A stretch of DNA of 64,000 nt from Sporocytophaga sp. (GCF_017745095.1 NZ_JAGHZZ010000001.1:310001-374000); one strand, 5' to 3'; numbered from the stretch's first letter, positions 45,569 through 55,156 are shown. Numbers and translations are program-made. Notes: a model not told the origin generated them from the letters alone.

Positions 45569-45597
45569 TAGCTTGTTTGCTGAAATTCACTGCCACT

Positions 45598-46125
45598 GTG
45601 ATTATAAATATCAGACAAGAAAATCAAGAAGACTATGGTATTACAGAAAAGCTTATTCAGGAAGCTTTCCATAATGCTGAATTTTCTAATCATAAAGAAC
45701 ACTTACTTGTTCAAAAACTTAGAGCTACAGAGGGTTTTATTCCTAAATTGTCTCTTGTCGCAGAATCGGATAATCAAATAGTGGGTCATATCCTCTTTAC
45801 CAAAGTGAATATTGAAGGGAGTAAAACTAAAGAATCACTTGCATTGGCGCCCCTTTCGGTGCTCCCAAGCGCTCAGCGTCAGGGAATCGGATCCAGGCTT
45901 ATGAAATATGGTCTGGAAAGAGCAAAAGAATTGGGTTTTGAGTCCGTTATAGTTTTGGGCCATCCGGAATATTATCAGAGGTTCGGTTTTATAAAAGCTT
46001 CAATATGGAATGTTCAATTTCCAGGTGATGTTCCTGATGAAGTGTTTATGGCCCTGGAGTTAAATGAAGATGCCTTGATTGATGCAGCTGGAATTGTACG
46101 GTATCCAAGTGCTTTCACTGAATAA
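45598..46125 (+). CDS. GNAT-family N-acetyltransferase
   Basis: Acetyl-CoA-dependent acetyltransferase of about 175 residues, YhbS-like. The family core is clear: IVGHILFTKV (strand 4), the acetyl-CoA loop VLPSAQRQGIGSRLM (Q/R-x-x-G-x-G) and VIVLGHPEYYQRFGF. The GTG at 45598 (MIINIRQENQEDYG) is a better start than the TTG at 45577, which lies right after the terminator. Substrate unknown. Confidence 0.88.
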   Translation: MIINIRQENQEDYGITEKLIQEAFHNAEFSNHKEHLLVQKLRATEGFIPKLSLVAESDNQIVGHILFTKVNIEGSKTKESLALAPLSVLPSAQRQGIGSRLMKYGLERAKELGFESVIVLGHPEYYQRFGFIKASIWNVQFPGDVPDEVFMALELNEDALIDAAGIVRYPSAFTE

Positions 46126-46144
46126 GTTTTAAATAGATCATTTT

Positions 46145-46336
46145 ATGAACAAGTCCAATTGGATATTCTTTCTTATTCCTGTAGTGCTTATCGGGGATAT
46201 GCTACTCATTTCGCCTATAACATCCTTGCTGTTGAGTGCTTCTACAACAACGGCGGTGTCCGGCTTTTTGCTTGCTTTGGGAATTTTCTGGGCAAATATG
46301 TTCTATATAAGAAAAGTTATTGCAAGACTGAATTAA
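46145..46336 (+). CDS. Small two-helix membrane protein
   Basis: A 63-residue protein with two hydrophobic helices (about 7-27 and 35-52) and a short basic tail (RKVIARLN). It starts with ATG 20 nt after the GNAT gene, on the same strand. No family recognised; small inner-membrane proteins of this kind often modulate larger membrane proteins. Confidence 0.55.
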   Translation: MNKSNWIFFLIPVVLIGDMLLISPITSLLLSASTTTAVSGFLLALGIFWANMFYIRKVIARLN

Positions 46337-46521
46337 ACTAGCTATTCAGAATTGTCAAATATTTTGGGAAGAATAAGTAATTATTTTTATTAATCATTTT
46401 TGTAATTATTTAATGTTTTTCTTTATTTTTAGCTTGATTTTTAGAGTATTAGAATAATAAAGTTCTTATACTATTTTTAACAGTCTTAATATGATTTTTA
46501 ACTTTTTTAAATTTCAACCAA

Positions 46522-46888
46522 ATGTTTAAATCTATTGTGTTAGATGTAGTTATCGGTCTTGTATTCATTTATTTATTGGACAGTCATAGCCCTTTCCCTT
46601 GGAGCTCCTTTTGGGTTTGATTTACTAAAAAACTTGTTTCAATAAAAGGAACGGGAGTAGAGCCGGGCGAAGAAGTCTGTTTTTGAAGTAGAAGAAAAAT
46701 CAACAGATTTCTTGCGTCTTTCAAATGAGGTTTTGAATGAAATCTATAAACCATTAGTTCCGGAAGTAATTGAAGAGACAAGGTAGGAATTGCAAGCAAT
46801 TACTGGTGTCTGTGGAATTTGGAAATCAGTCACAGAAAAGGTTAAAGGAGGTGCTGTGGTTGCTGATACTGCGGTTTATCCACTTTGA
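46522..46888 (+). pseudogene. Decayed membrane-protein gene with internal deletion and frameshifts
   Basis: The first 19 codons read MFKSIVLDVVIGLVFIYLL, the start of a conserved Bacteroidota membrane protein of unknown function. The frame then ends at a stop 33 codons in. A different frame reads IALSLGAPFGFDLLKN, and another LVSIKGTGVEPGEE, both of which match the C-terminal part of the same family from memory. A later frame reads EEKSTDFLRLSNEVL and runs on to a TAG and then a TGA at 46888. So the N- and C-terminal ends were joined after loss of the middle (several hundred codons), with further frameshifts. I recognise the family only by pattern. Confidence 0.6.
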
Positions 46889-47020
46889 ATTATCGTAGCA
46901 TCAGACTGCAAGTTTTCTTATGTTGTTATGTTTTCAAGTTTTATGACTGAAATGCTCCTTACAGTGATTTATTCAGTTTTAATATCATAATAAGTTTTGA
47001 TAGAAATAAAAAAAAATCAA

Positions 47021-47788
47021 ATGTATCAAGGAATATATCTTATTGGATGTTTATTGGGAATTCCATTGCTTCCTATAATAATTATTCAGGGAAAGATCTT
47101 AAAGAGAAGAATACCTGTTTTGCCAGAAGCTGAGAAAAACCGGACGGGTACTTTTGGCAATGGTGATACCTTTAGTCTTGTTACAATAGGAGAATCAACA
47201 GTAGCAGGAGTTGGAGTGGATGATCATAAACAAGGTCTCACGGGGAATATTGCAAAAGCAATCCATGAGTTTACTGGTAAAAAAATTTCCTGGGAGGTGA
47301 TTGCCAATTCAGGGTATTCAGCTGAGGCGGTAAATAAGAAACTGATTCCTCTTTTGCCATCTAAACCTATTGATCTTATTATCATTGGACTTGGTGCAAA
47401 CGATGCCTTTGAAATTAAAAGTCCATTACAGTGGAAGAAGGGAATTACAGATATAATTATCTCTTTAAGAAATAGAAATATCAACTGTCCTATAGTAATA
47501 ACAGCAATGCCACCCCTCAGGTATTGCCCGGCTTTTTCAATTTTGTTTAAAACCATATTCGGTGGACTGGTGTTCCTTTACTCCAAAACTCTGAAAGAGG
47601 TGTGTAGAAATAATGATCAGGTTTATTTTATGAATAAGGAAATCAATTATAAAAACTGGTCTCACAGGATTAGTCCGGGACTTACTAAGAATGACTTATT
47701 CTGTGATGGTGTTCATCCTTCTAAGCTATCTTATGAAGTTTGGGGAATGGAAATTGGGGAATATGTGGTAGAAAATAAATTGATATAA
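47021..47788 (+). CDS. SGNH/GDSL-type hydrolase
   Basis: Serine esterase of the SGNH fold, probably held at the membrane by an N-terminal hydrophobic stretch (about residues 1-20). Catalytic Ser is in IGESTVAG (block I, GES instead of GDS), Asn in LGANDAFE, and the Asp-His pair in FCDGVHPS. Likely a lipase, acyl esterase or sugar O-esterase. I took the ATG at 47021 over the TTG at 46997. It follows the pseudogene after 132 nt. Confidence 0.85.
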   Translation: MYQGIYLIGCLLGIPLLPIIIIQGKILKRRIPVLPEAEKNRTGTFGNGDTFSLVTIGESTVAGVGVDDHKQGLTGNIAKAIHEFTGKKISWEVIANSGYSAEAVNKKLIPLLPSKPIDLIIIGLGANDAFEIKSPLQWKKGITDIIISLRNRNINCPIVITAMPPLRYCPAFSILFKTIFGGLVFLYSKTLKEVCRNNDQVYFMNKEINYKNWSHRISPGLTKNDLFCDGVHPSKLSYEVWGMEIGEYVVENKLI

Positions 47789-48257
47789 TAATTAAAAAAA
47801 AATTTGTTAGATAAGTTCGTTGAGCTCCAACTCATTTCAATCGATTCACGAGTTCTTTATTTTAACTTAACACTCCTTAAACCGGTCGTTAATATTGAAG
47901 CTTTAGCTTTGCATCATAAGTATACGGTATAGTAAGAATTTTAACTTTAATAAAATCATTTTTTGCTTTGTAGTGATTCGACTTTGTTTGAAGGAATTAA
48001 TCGATTTTGCTTTTTCTGAACAGGCTGTCTCTGAAAGGAGTAGCCTGTTTTTTTTATAAGTTTAGAAATTATAGGACTTATTAACCAGGCCTGGGAAGAG
48101 TATGGGACTTTAATACCTAAATATGATTAAAGCATTGTATGTCAAGTCTCTGCCTCTATTGTGTGGAAAGCTTTTTTGAATATGAAAATTATAATAAGAC
48201 AGTAAAAAGTCTTATATTTAAGGTCTTTATTTAGCAAAAACTAACACAACATACCAA
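47789..48257 (+). other. Long gap with an orphan terminator
   Basis: About 469 nt with no gene. The terminator at 48019-48055 lies 231 nt after the hydrolase stop, so the stretch before it could be a 3' UTR or a small RNA. The remainder is AT-rich leader for the sugar porter gene. Confidence 0.5.
48019..48055 (+). terminator. Intrinsic terminator far from any upstream gene
   Basis: AACAGGCT (48019-48026) and AGCCTGTT (48042-48049) pair with a 15-nt loop and are followed by eight T. It lies 231 nt after the nearest plus-strand stop. Confidence 0.75.
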
Positions 48258-49589
48258 ATGGCAATTAGCGCACCGTCGGGGAAGATATCTTCCGCCAATC
48301 TTGACAGTAACCAGAAATATGGTACTGCCCTTAGCTCCCTCATGGTTCTGTTCTTCATGATGGGTTTCATTACCTGTTTTAATGATATATTGATTCCATA
48401 TCTGAAGGTGATATTTAAGCTTAATTATACTCAGGTTAACTTGATAAACTTTTGTTTTTTTGGCGCATATTTCGTTATGTCTATTCCAGGGGGAAAACTA
48501 GTAGAAAAGTATGGGTACAAGGCGATGATGATTACAGGATTCGTGATTGCCGCAATTGGATGTATTTTGTTTTTTCCTGCTGCTGAGTTAAGAATTTATG
48601 GATTGTTCTTAGGGGCATTATTTATTCTGGCAACAGGAGTTACGCTTTTGCAAGTTGCTGGTAACCCATATGTAGCTGTATTAGGACCTCCATCTACTTC
48701 ATCTGCAAGACTTACACTTACTCAGGCTTTAAATTCATTAGGTACAACTATAGCTCCCATTATAGGGACAAGAATCATTCTTTCGAATCTTCCAAAAATG
48801 CCGAAAGAATTAAATGGATTGAAATCGTATTCAGATTTACCTGAGAATCTAAATGCCATGTTGAATTCAATTCTGGAGCAAACAAAGTTAATTTACCTTC
48901 AAGGTACATATTTAAGCATTGCAGCTGTTCTTTTAATTATTGGTGGAGCTTTGTTTATCATGAAATTGCCTGCGATAGGTCATGGAGAAGGAGAAGTTAG
49001 CACAGAAGGATTATCAGAAAAAAGCAGCATTTGGGGTTATCGCCACTTGATACTAGGAATCATTGGTATTTTCGCTTATGTGGGAGCAGAGGTTGCTATT
49101 GGAAGCCATATTATTAATTACTTAGAAATGAAAGATGTTATGGGTATATCTGCTGATGAGGCAGGTTATTTTTTACCTTATTATTGGGGAGGGGCAATGG
49201 TTGGTAGATTTATTGGAACGGTGATTCTTTCAAAATTTAATCCCGGTAAAGTTTTAGGAATTTATGCGGTAGGTGCGATTTCTCTTATTCTTATATCAAT
49301 TGCTACACATGGTTCAATTTCTATGTGGACTCTATTGCTTGTTGGATTTTGTAATTCTTTAATGTTCCCTACAATATTTACTCTTGCAATCAAAGGTGTA
49401 GGGAAGTTCACAGAACAGGCGTCTGGATTACTTTGTACTGCAATTGTTGGTGGTGCGATACTTCCTTTATTATTCGGAAAGGTAGCAGATATAACAGGAG
49501 ACCTAAAGATGGCAATGATTATTCCGATAGTTTGCTATGTATATATCTCATTCTTCGGATTCAAAGGTCATAAGCCTGTTGAGAATTAA
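48258..49589 (+). CDS. FucP/GluP-type sugar:proton symporter
   Basis: Twelve-helix MFS importer of the fucose/glucose-galactose family. It has MVLFFMMGFITCFNDILIPYLK in helix 1, PGGKLVEKYGYKAMM in the loop after helix 2, and LQVAGNPYVAVLGP in helix 4, all family signatures. The 443 residues are normal. The substrate is likely glucose, galactose, fucose or a related hexose. It stands alone with a terminator after it. Confidence 0.92.
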   Translation: MAISAPSGKISSANLDSNQKYGTALSSLMVLFFMMGFITCFNDILIPYLKVIFKLNYTQVNLINFCFFGAYFVMSIPGGKLVEKYGYKAMMITGFVIAAIGCILFFPAAELRIYGLFLGALFILATGVTLLQVAGNPYVAVLGPPSTSSARLTLTQALNSLGTTIAPIIGTRIILSNLPKMPKELNGLKSYSDLPENLNAMLNSILEQTKLIYLQGTYLSIAAVLLIIGGALFIMKLPAIGHGEGEVSTEGLSEKSSIWGYRHLILGIIGIFAYVGAEVAIGSHIINYLEMKDVMGISADEAGYFLPYYWGGAMVGRFIGTVILSKFNPGKVLGIYAVGAISLILISIATHGSISMWTLLLVGFCNSLMFPTIFTLAIKGVGKFTEQASGLLCTAIVGGAILPLLFGKVADITGDLKMAMIIPIVCYVYISFFGFKGHKPVEN

Positions 49590-49610
49590 TTAGAATATAT
49601 TTCTAAAGTG

Positions 49611-49646
49611 AAAAAGGGATAAGCAGAAATACTTATCCCTTTTTTT
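49611..49646 (+). terminator. Intrinsic terminator after the sugar symporter
   Basis: AAAAAGGGATAAG (49611-49623) pairs with 49632-49644 around an 8-nt loop and leads into a T run. The GGGATAAG stem resembles that of the terminator before ribH. Confidence 0.88.
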
Positions 49647-49682
49647 ATAATAGAATTTCTTGAATCACTTATTACATTACTA

Positions 49683-50789
49683 ATGGCTGACTTACTTAAA
49701 AATATTTATAATAAAGAATTCTTTGACCAGTTCTGTGATATTACAAGCACAGTAATTAAAGATTTTGACAGAAAAGTTTTTCTCAAAAGGATCTATGATA
49801 AGGAATGGGAGCAACGAGAACTCAAGCAACGAATGAAGCATATAGCTTCTGTGTTGAGAGATTTTCTTCCTGCTAATTATGATAAATGTATTTCAACTGC
49901 ATGTAAACTTATCGCTGAGTTAAAGAAGAAGAATATAAGACAAACAAGTGTAGAACTGATGTTTTTTCCTGAAATCATTGAGCAATATGGCATTGACTAT
50001 CTTGAGGTTTCTGTTAAAGGTATGGAGTTCATTACACAGATTATCAGCTGCGAATTTGCAATCAGGCCTTTCATAATAAAGTATCCTAAGGAGATGATGA
50101 AGACTATGCTTATATGGTCAAAACATGAAAGCCATCATGTGCGGAGGCTTGCAAGTGAAGGCTGCAGGCCTAGATTGCCTTGGGCAATGGCTATTCCTGC
50201 ATTGAAGAAAAATCCTTCTCCTATATTCCCTGTTCTTGAAAATTTGAAAAAAGATGCTTCGGAATATGTCAGGAGAAGCGTTGCAAATAACCTGAACGAT
50301 ATAGCGAAAGACCATCCTGACAAAGTATTGGAAATTGCTTTGCAATGGCAGGGTAAGTGTGATGAGACTGACTGGGTAATCAAACATGGTTGCCGAACTT
50401 TGTTAAAAAAGGCTAATCCGGATGCCTTATCATTCTTCGGTCTGACAGCTGTTAAGAGTATTGCAATAAAGAATTTTGCTGTAGATAATTGTGATATTGC
50501 TTTTAACGATGACCTATGTTTCTCTTTTGATTTAATTCATAAAGAAAAAGAACCGCTTAAGCTCCGCATAGAGTATTGTATTTACTATATGAAAGCAAAT
50601 GGAAAGCAGAATAAGAAGATATTTAAGATTACTGAAAATGTTTACGCTTCAAATGTAAAGTATCCTTTTAAACGTAAGCAATCGTTTCGTGACCTTACCA
50701 CAAGGAAGCATTACGCCGGAGAACATAAGCTTTCGTTGGTTATCAATGGCAAGGAAATTGTCTCAAAAGATTTTTATTTAAGCAAATAA
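49683..50789 (+). CDS. AlkC/AlkD-like DNA alkylation repair protein
   Basis: HEAT-like repeat DNA glycosylase fold for alkylated bases, of the AlkC/YhaZ type. The diagnostic HHVRRLASEGCRPRLPWAMAI lies near residues 158-178, followed by YVRRSVANNLNDIAKDHPDKV and WVIKHGCRTLLKK. The C-terminal part (about 265-368) looks like an added beta domain. The 368 residues agree with AlkC-type proteins. It lies 3 nt before the J-domain gene, so the two form a pair; the link between repair and a co-chaperone is new to me. Confidence 0.88.
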   Translation: MADLLKNIYNKEFFDQFCDITSTVIKDFDRKVFLKRIYDKEWEQRELKQRMKHIASVLRDFLPANYDKCISTACKLIAELKKKNIRQTSVELMFFPEIIEQYGIDYLEVSVKGMEFITQIISCEFAIRPFIIKYPKEMMKTMLIWSKHESHHVRRLASEGCRPRLPWAMAIPALKKNPSPIFPVLENLKKDASEYVRRSVANNLNDIAKDHPDKVLEIALQWQGKCDETDWVIKHGCRTLLKKANPDALSFFGLTAVKSIAIKNFAVDNCDIAFNDDLCFSFDLIHKEKEPLKLRIEYCIYYMKANGKQNKKIFKITENVYASNVKYPFKRKQSFRDLTTRKHYAGEHKLSLVINGKEIVSKDFYLSK

Positions 50790-50792
50790 ATT

Positions 50793-51812
50793 ATGGGAGA
50801 TATATTAAAAATAGATGGGGGTCTTGAAGGCGGCGAGTCTCTCTCTAAAGAGCAAAATGCCTTTAACAAGAAGGTTAAAGAAATTAAAAGCCTAAAGAAG
50901 GAACTTGAAGAGCTTTCTGCGGCGCTAGATGTTGCTCAAAGAGAATATCAGAAGAAGGTAATTCCATTGCAGAATGACTTCTTTGGCCTCACTAAAGAAC
51001 GTCTCCGTATTTTATCAGATTATTATTGGAATGAAAAGTTGTCAAAGGCTTTGAAAAAGGATCTGCTTGAAGTTCTGATCGCTGAATGTCAAAGCTTGAC
51101 TATATATGGTGGTGCTGATGACGAAGTACAGAAGTGGCTTGAGGAGTTTGAAACACAATTAGGCGCTGGCTCAATTGAGGACCTCCGCAAAGAAGAAGCT
51201 GCTTTTGATGAAGCATTTAATAAATTTTTTGATGATTATTTAGGGAAGGATGAGGAAAAAGGATTTGAAGGTGACAGAGGCCCTCATAATTCAGGCCAAA
51301 AGAAGAAAGCTGCCAAACAAGCTGCTAAAGAAGAGGTACGCAAACGATCAATCAAGGAGATTTACAGAGGCCTAATAAAGGTATTTCACCCGGATAAAGA
51401 ATTGGATGAAGCTGCAAAGATAGAAAAGGAAGAGATAAGTAAAGAAATCACCGAAGCATATAAGAAGAATGATCTCCTTGCTTTGCTTGAATTTGAAACG
51501 AGCCTTCTGATTTCTGATAAGGCCAGAATAAAAGAAATTGCCGATGATAAGTTAAAAATATACAATGAGGTACTCCTAGAACAAAAGAAAGATCTTGAAA
51601 ACAGGCTCTATTTGTTGAAGTCAAAAAATGAAATTGTATATAAAGGAATGTGTATGAAGAATTCCAATAAAGAAAGGTTTTTGAGAAAAGTGACTAGTGA
51701 TCTGAGTGAAAGGAATGATGCTCTTGTTCAGCAGATGTTTGTTTTGCAGAATGATAAAAAGTATCTGAAATATTTTATTGCAACTTACCTTGGAGGGTAT
51801 GAAGAGTTTTAG
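50793..51812 (+). CDS. Coiled-coil protein with a J-domain
   Basis: DnaJ-type co-chaperone domain at about residues 186-235: IKEIYRGLIKVFHPD with the H199-P-D201 triad, then a long helix AAKIEKEEISKEITEAYKKNDLLALLEFE. Long coiled coils flank it (about 20-60 and 255-290), and a charged linker (150-185) precedes it. No zinc fingers or G/F region, so it is not DnaJ itself. It should recruit DnaK to a client, perhaps the AlkC-like partner encoded 3 nt upstream. Confidence 0.78.
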   Translation: MGDILKIDGGLEGGESLSKEQNAFNKKVKEIKSLKKELEELSAALDVAQREYQKKVIPLQNDFFGLTKERLRILSDYYWNEKLSKALKKDLLEVLIAECQSLTIYGGADDEVQKWLEEFETQLGAGSIEDLRKEEAAFDEAFNKFFDDYLGKDEEKGFEGDRGPHNSGQKKKAAKQAAKEEVRKRSIKEIYRGLIKVFHPDKELDEAAKIEKEEISKEITEAYKKNDLLALLEFETSLLISDKARIKEIADDKLKIYNEVLLEQKKDLENRLYLLKSKNEIVYKGMCMKNSNKERFLRKVTSDLSERNDALVQQMFVLQNDKKYLKYFIATYLGGYEEF

Positions 51813-52086
51813 TAGGTGTTTTGTTTTACTATTGGATTTGAAATTAACAGGTATCGATAAAAATATTTTTTTATGTAAATCACAACTTAGCTTTATAGCT
51901 CATTATCTGTATTTAATAGTATAAAAGTTGTTAAAGTACCTTAATATTAACCTTTCATATGACAATTAAAGTAAGATTTGGCTTGGTGATAGATGTATTC
52001 AAATAGCTGTTTTGAAAAAGGACCTTTAAATGGTGTAAAAACCTTCTGTTGCTCGGCATAGTTTAATAAGAAAAACACAGACAGTC

Positions 52087-52290
52087 ATGATAAAGACATC
52101 ATTTATTACTAACCTGGGCAATAGCATCAATCAATTGGACTTTGAGCTATCTCTGAAAAATTTTATTTCTAAACATGAAATCTTTAATGGTAGAAAAATT
52201 GATAAATCTCAAATTAATATCATCAGTGTTTTCCCTATATCTAACGCTGAAAGTACTTTCTATAAGGTAATGTGGGAGATGAATGTATGA
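52087..52290 (+). CDS. Possible small hypothetical protein
   Basis: A 67-codon frame with an ATG in an otherwise empty stretch. The product (MIKTSFITNLGNSINQLDFELSL and so on) has balanced composition and no membrane segment, but also no recognised family. It may be real or chance. Confidence 0.35.
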   Translation: MIKTSFITNLGNSINQLDFELSLKNFISKHEIFNGRKIDKSQINIISVFPISNAESTFYKVMWEMNV

Positions 52291-52900
52291 TGTTTGAATT
52301 TGAAGAGTATACAAATTCTACAATATTGATTTAAATTCATCGGGGCAGTATTTACTTCTGTCGTAAATTGGTTAAATGAAAGAAACGGTCATTTGTTAGG
52401 CTGTTTTTAATCTTAATTCCTCCCTCTTACTGTCACCATTGCTTCCTTCCACTTAGGGTACATCTTAAAGGTTTTCCTGTTTGATATTTAAATACAATAC
52501 CGAACAGTTGTCCTATTATTTTCAAAATGGTCATATATAAAATGATACTTTGAAAAGATATAGGTGAAGTTACTGTTTGAGCTTTATCTTCAGTATTGAA
52601 TGTCCCAGCCGTCTGTTGGGATTTTTTATTTATAAGTGTAACTGTTTTCCTATAAAGAATTTTAGATGGACTCTCATGCCTCACTAGTTTTTCCCTTAGT
52701 TGTATATTCTCCTCTATCTTTTTGTATTGCAGGTATTTTAATTTTTACCTTTATGAGTCTTATGCGCCAAAGGCACTTATTTAACTTTCTGATATATAGT
52801 GTTTTGTCTTGCAATTTTACTTAGATATCAGCAAATTTGAGTAGTTAGGACATTTAAATGTGTCTTTCAGTCTCCAATATCAAATGATTGAAGAGGAAAA
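52291..52900. other. Long gap before the sugar locus
   Basis: About 610 nt without a convincing gene. A minus-strand frame (52433-52684) begins with GTG and its product has no recognisable feature, so I leave it out. The stretch must hold the promoter of the sugar locus, but no good TTTG/TAnnTTTG pair was seen. Confidence 0.5.
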
Positions 52901-54175
52901 ATGAATCAGCCAAATCACAAAAGATTATTTACGGCTAGCAGAATAGCCTTAGTTGCAACTGCAATGACTTTTGCCATACGAGCAAATCTCATAGGAGAAC
53001 TTGGGACAGAGTTTGCCATTTCATCGGAAAACATGGGTATAGTTGTAGGAACAGCTTTTTGGGGTTTCACACTATCCATTCTTATCGGAGGTCCGCTCTG
53101 TAATATTCTTGGAATGCGCAGGTTGATTTATTTTGCTTTTATTGGCCACATTTCAGGTGTTTTACTTACCATATTTTCTACTGGTTTTGTCTCATTATTT
53201 TTATCAACTCTGCTAATAGGTATTGCCAATGGATTTGTCGAAGCAGCATGCAATCCTCTTATAGCAACACTGTATAAAGAAGAAAAAACAAAAAAACTGA
53301 ATCAGTTCCATCTCTGGTTTCCTGGAGGAATTGTTCTTGGTGGTCTTAGTGCTTACTTCCTTGAGCAATTGGGCCTTGGTTGGCAAATCCAACTTGCAGT
53401 TATTTTAATCCCGACAATAAGCTATGGAATACTCTTCATGAGTCAGGAATTTCCTCTAACTGAGAGGAAATCATCTGGTGTATCTATGAAAGAAATGGCG
53501 GCAGAATGTGCAACTCCTCTGTTTATTTTTATGGTTTTTTGTATGTTTCTTACTGCTTCCACTGAATTAGGCACAAATCAATGGGTGGCTGAGTTATTGG
53601 GCAATGCAGGAATACCTTCAATTCTTTTATTGGTTTTAATAAATGGACTAATGGCATTGGGACGCGCATTTGTAGGCCCAGTAGAAAAACTTCTTTCTCC
53701 GGCTGGTATTTTGCTGACTTCTGCTGTTCTATCTTCAGCAGGATTATATATGTTAAGCCAGTCTTCCGGATATATGCTTTTTGTTTCTGCCATTCTATTT
53801 GCAGCTGGTATATGTTATTTCTGGCCAACTATGTTAGGATTTGTTTCTGAATATTTGCCGCGCACAGGTGAGCTTGGTCTTTCTATAATGGGGGGGGCTG
53901 GAATGCTTTCTGTAGCATTTGTTCTGCCTTATATGGGTGGATTTTATGATATTCAAACGCTTGCTAATCTGCCGGATGGTGCTAATCTTGCTGAGTTAAA
54001 GGAGTTTTCAAAGGATACTCCTGAATTTATAATGCTGGCTAAGGCAAGGCTTGCAGCAGGAGCAACAACATTAAAATACATTTCGCTTTTACCGCTTTTC
54101 CTAATCTTCGCTTTTGGGTGGCTTTTTCAATTCATGAAAAAAAGGACATCATCCTATTCCTTCCAAAAGGATTAA
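52901..54175 (+). CDS. MFS transporter of the sugar locus
   Basis: Twelve-helix MFS protein with a typical helix 2-3 loop (GGPLCNILGMRRLIYFA) and C-terminal basic tail (FMKKRTSS). It stands first in the locus of TIM-barrel, dehydrogenase and glucosidase genes, and it lies 28 nt before the Tat-exported protein. Likely an importer of a sugar, keto-sugar or glycoside. It resembles FucP-like porters in layout (FHLWFPGGIVLGG motif of helix 4-5), but the substrate is inferred from context. Confidence 0.85.
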   Translation: MNQPNHKRLFTASRIALVATAMTFAIRANLIGELGTEFAISSENMGIVVGTAFWGFTLSILIGGPLCNILGMRRLIYFAFIGHISGVLLTIFSTGFVSLFLSTLLIGIANGFVEAACNPLIATLYKEEKTKKLNQFHLWFPGGIVLGGLSAYFLEQLGLGWQIQLAVILIPTISYGILFMSQEFPLTERKSSGVSMKEMAAECATPLFIFMVFCMFLTASTELGTNQWVAELLGNAGIPSILLLVLINGLMALGRAFVGPVEKLLSPAGILLTSAVLSSAGLYMLSQSSGYMLFVSAILFAAGICYFWPTMLGFVSEYLPRTGELGLSIMGGAGMLSVAFVLPYMGGFYDIQTLANLPDGANLAELKEFSKDTPEFIMLAKARLAAGATTLKYISLLPLFLIFAFGWLFQFMKKRTSSYSFQKD

Positions 54176-54203
54176 GAAAGAAAGGTATAGCTTAAAGAAT
54201 TCA

Positions 54204-55151
54204 ATGATGACAAAAGACAGACGTACTTTCATTAAGGAAGCGGGTATTATAGCCGGTGGTGTTACATTACTATCCTCCATTCCCTCAGCTTTATTTGCCG
54301 CGGATAAATTTGATTTTAAAATCTCCTTAGCTCAGTGGTCCCTTCACAAAGCCATGTTTTCAGGGCAACTTACAACTCTTGATTTTGCTTCAGTTGCAAA
54401 AAAGGAGTTTGGACTGGATGGGGTCGAATATGTAAATCAATTCTTTGCTGATAAAGCAAAAGATCAGGAATACCTCAAGAGTTTGAAACAAAGGGCGGAA
54501 GACAATGGTGTAAAAAGCTTACTCATAATGATAGACAATGAAGGTTCATTGTCTTCAACTATAGCCTCGGAAAGGAAGACGGCAGTTGAAAATCATTATA
54601 AATGGATTGATGCAGCAAAATTTCTGGGATGTCATTCTATTCGTGTAAACTTGCATGGAGCCGGATCTGATGAAGAATGGAAGGCTGCATCTGTTGATGG
54701 GTTAGGCAGACTTGCTGAATATGGAGCAAATCATAAGATGAATGTCATAGTTGAAAATCATGGACAGCATTCTTCCAATGGAGCTTTGTTAGCTGAAGTA
54801 ATAAAACAGATCAATAATCCTTTTTGTGGAACGCTTCCTGACTTTGGGAATTTTTGTATGAGAAGAGAAAAGGGAGATCTCTGGGAATCTCCATGTGTAG
54901 ATTGGTATGACAGATATAAAGGAGTCAAAGAAATGTTGCCATATGCAAAAGGCGTCAGTGCGAAGGCCTTCAATTTTGATTCTAAAGGTAATGAACCGGA
55001 TATAGATTATAAAAGGATGCTTGAACTTGTAAAAGCATCTGGCTATAAGGGTTACATAGGTATTGAATACGAAGGAGAAAAGCTGGATGAATATTCCGGT
55101 ATAAGAGCTACAAAGAAGTTGTTGGAGAAAGTAAGAGCAGAACTTAATTAA
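54204..55151 (+). CDS. Tat-exported sugar-phosphate-isomerase-like TIM barrel
   Basis: Xylose-isomerase-like (AP endonuclease 2 family) TIM barrel with a twin-arginine signal: R6-R7 in DRRTFIKEAG, followed by a hydrophobic stretch and ALFAAD. So it folds with its metal in the cytoplasm and is exported to the periplasm. Likely metal residues are in VENHG, TLPDFGNF and YIGIEYEG. Tat-exported members of this group occur next to Gfo/Idh/MocA enzymes. A lyase or hydratase acting on a 3-keto-glycoside is a good candidate, but this is inference from family and context. Confidence 0.85.
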   Translation: MMTKDRRTFIKEAGIIAGGVTLLSSIPSALFAADKFDFKISLAQWSLHKAMFSGQLTTLDFASVAKKEFGLDGVEYVNQFFADKAKDQEYLKSLKQRAEDNGVKSLLIMIDNEGSLSSTIASERKTAVENHYKWIDAAKFLGCHSIRVNLHGAGSDEEWKAASVDGLGRLAEYGANHKMNVIVENHGQHSSNGALLAEVIKQINNPFCGTLPDFGNFCMRREKGDLWESPCVDWYDRYKGVKEMLPYAKGVSAKAFNFDSKGNEPDIDYKRMLELVKASGYKGYIGIEYEGEKLDEYSGIRATKKLLEKVRAELN

Positions 55152-55156
55152 GGTAA

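Noticed and set aside
46159-46341. 60-codon frame overlapping the small two-helix membrane protein
   Set aside because: It is a +2 shadow of the gene at 46145, which has the better start and a clear two-helix pattern.
46584-46799. 71-codon minus-strand frame over the decayed gene
   Set aside because: The plus strand carries recognisable pieces of a known protein family, so the minus frame is a shadow.
52433-52684. 83-codon minus-strand frame before the sugar locus
   Set aside because: GTG start, no recognised family, and no neighbour on that strand. Left out for lack of support.
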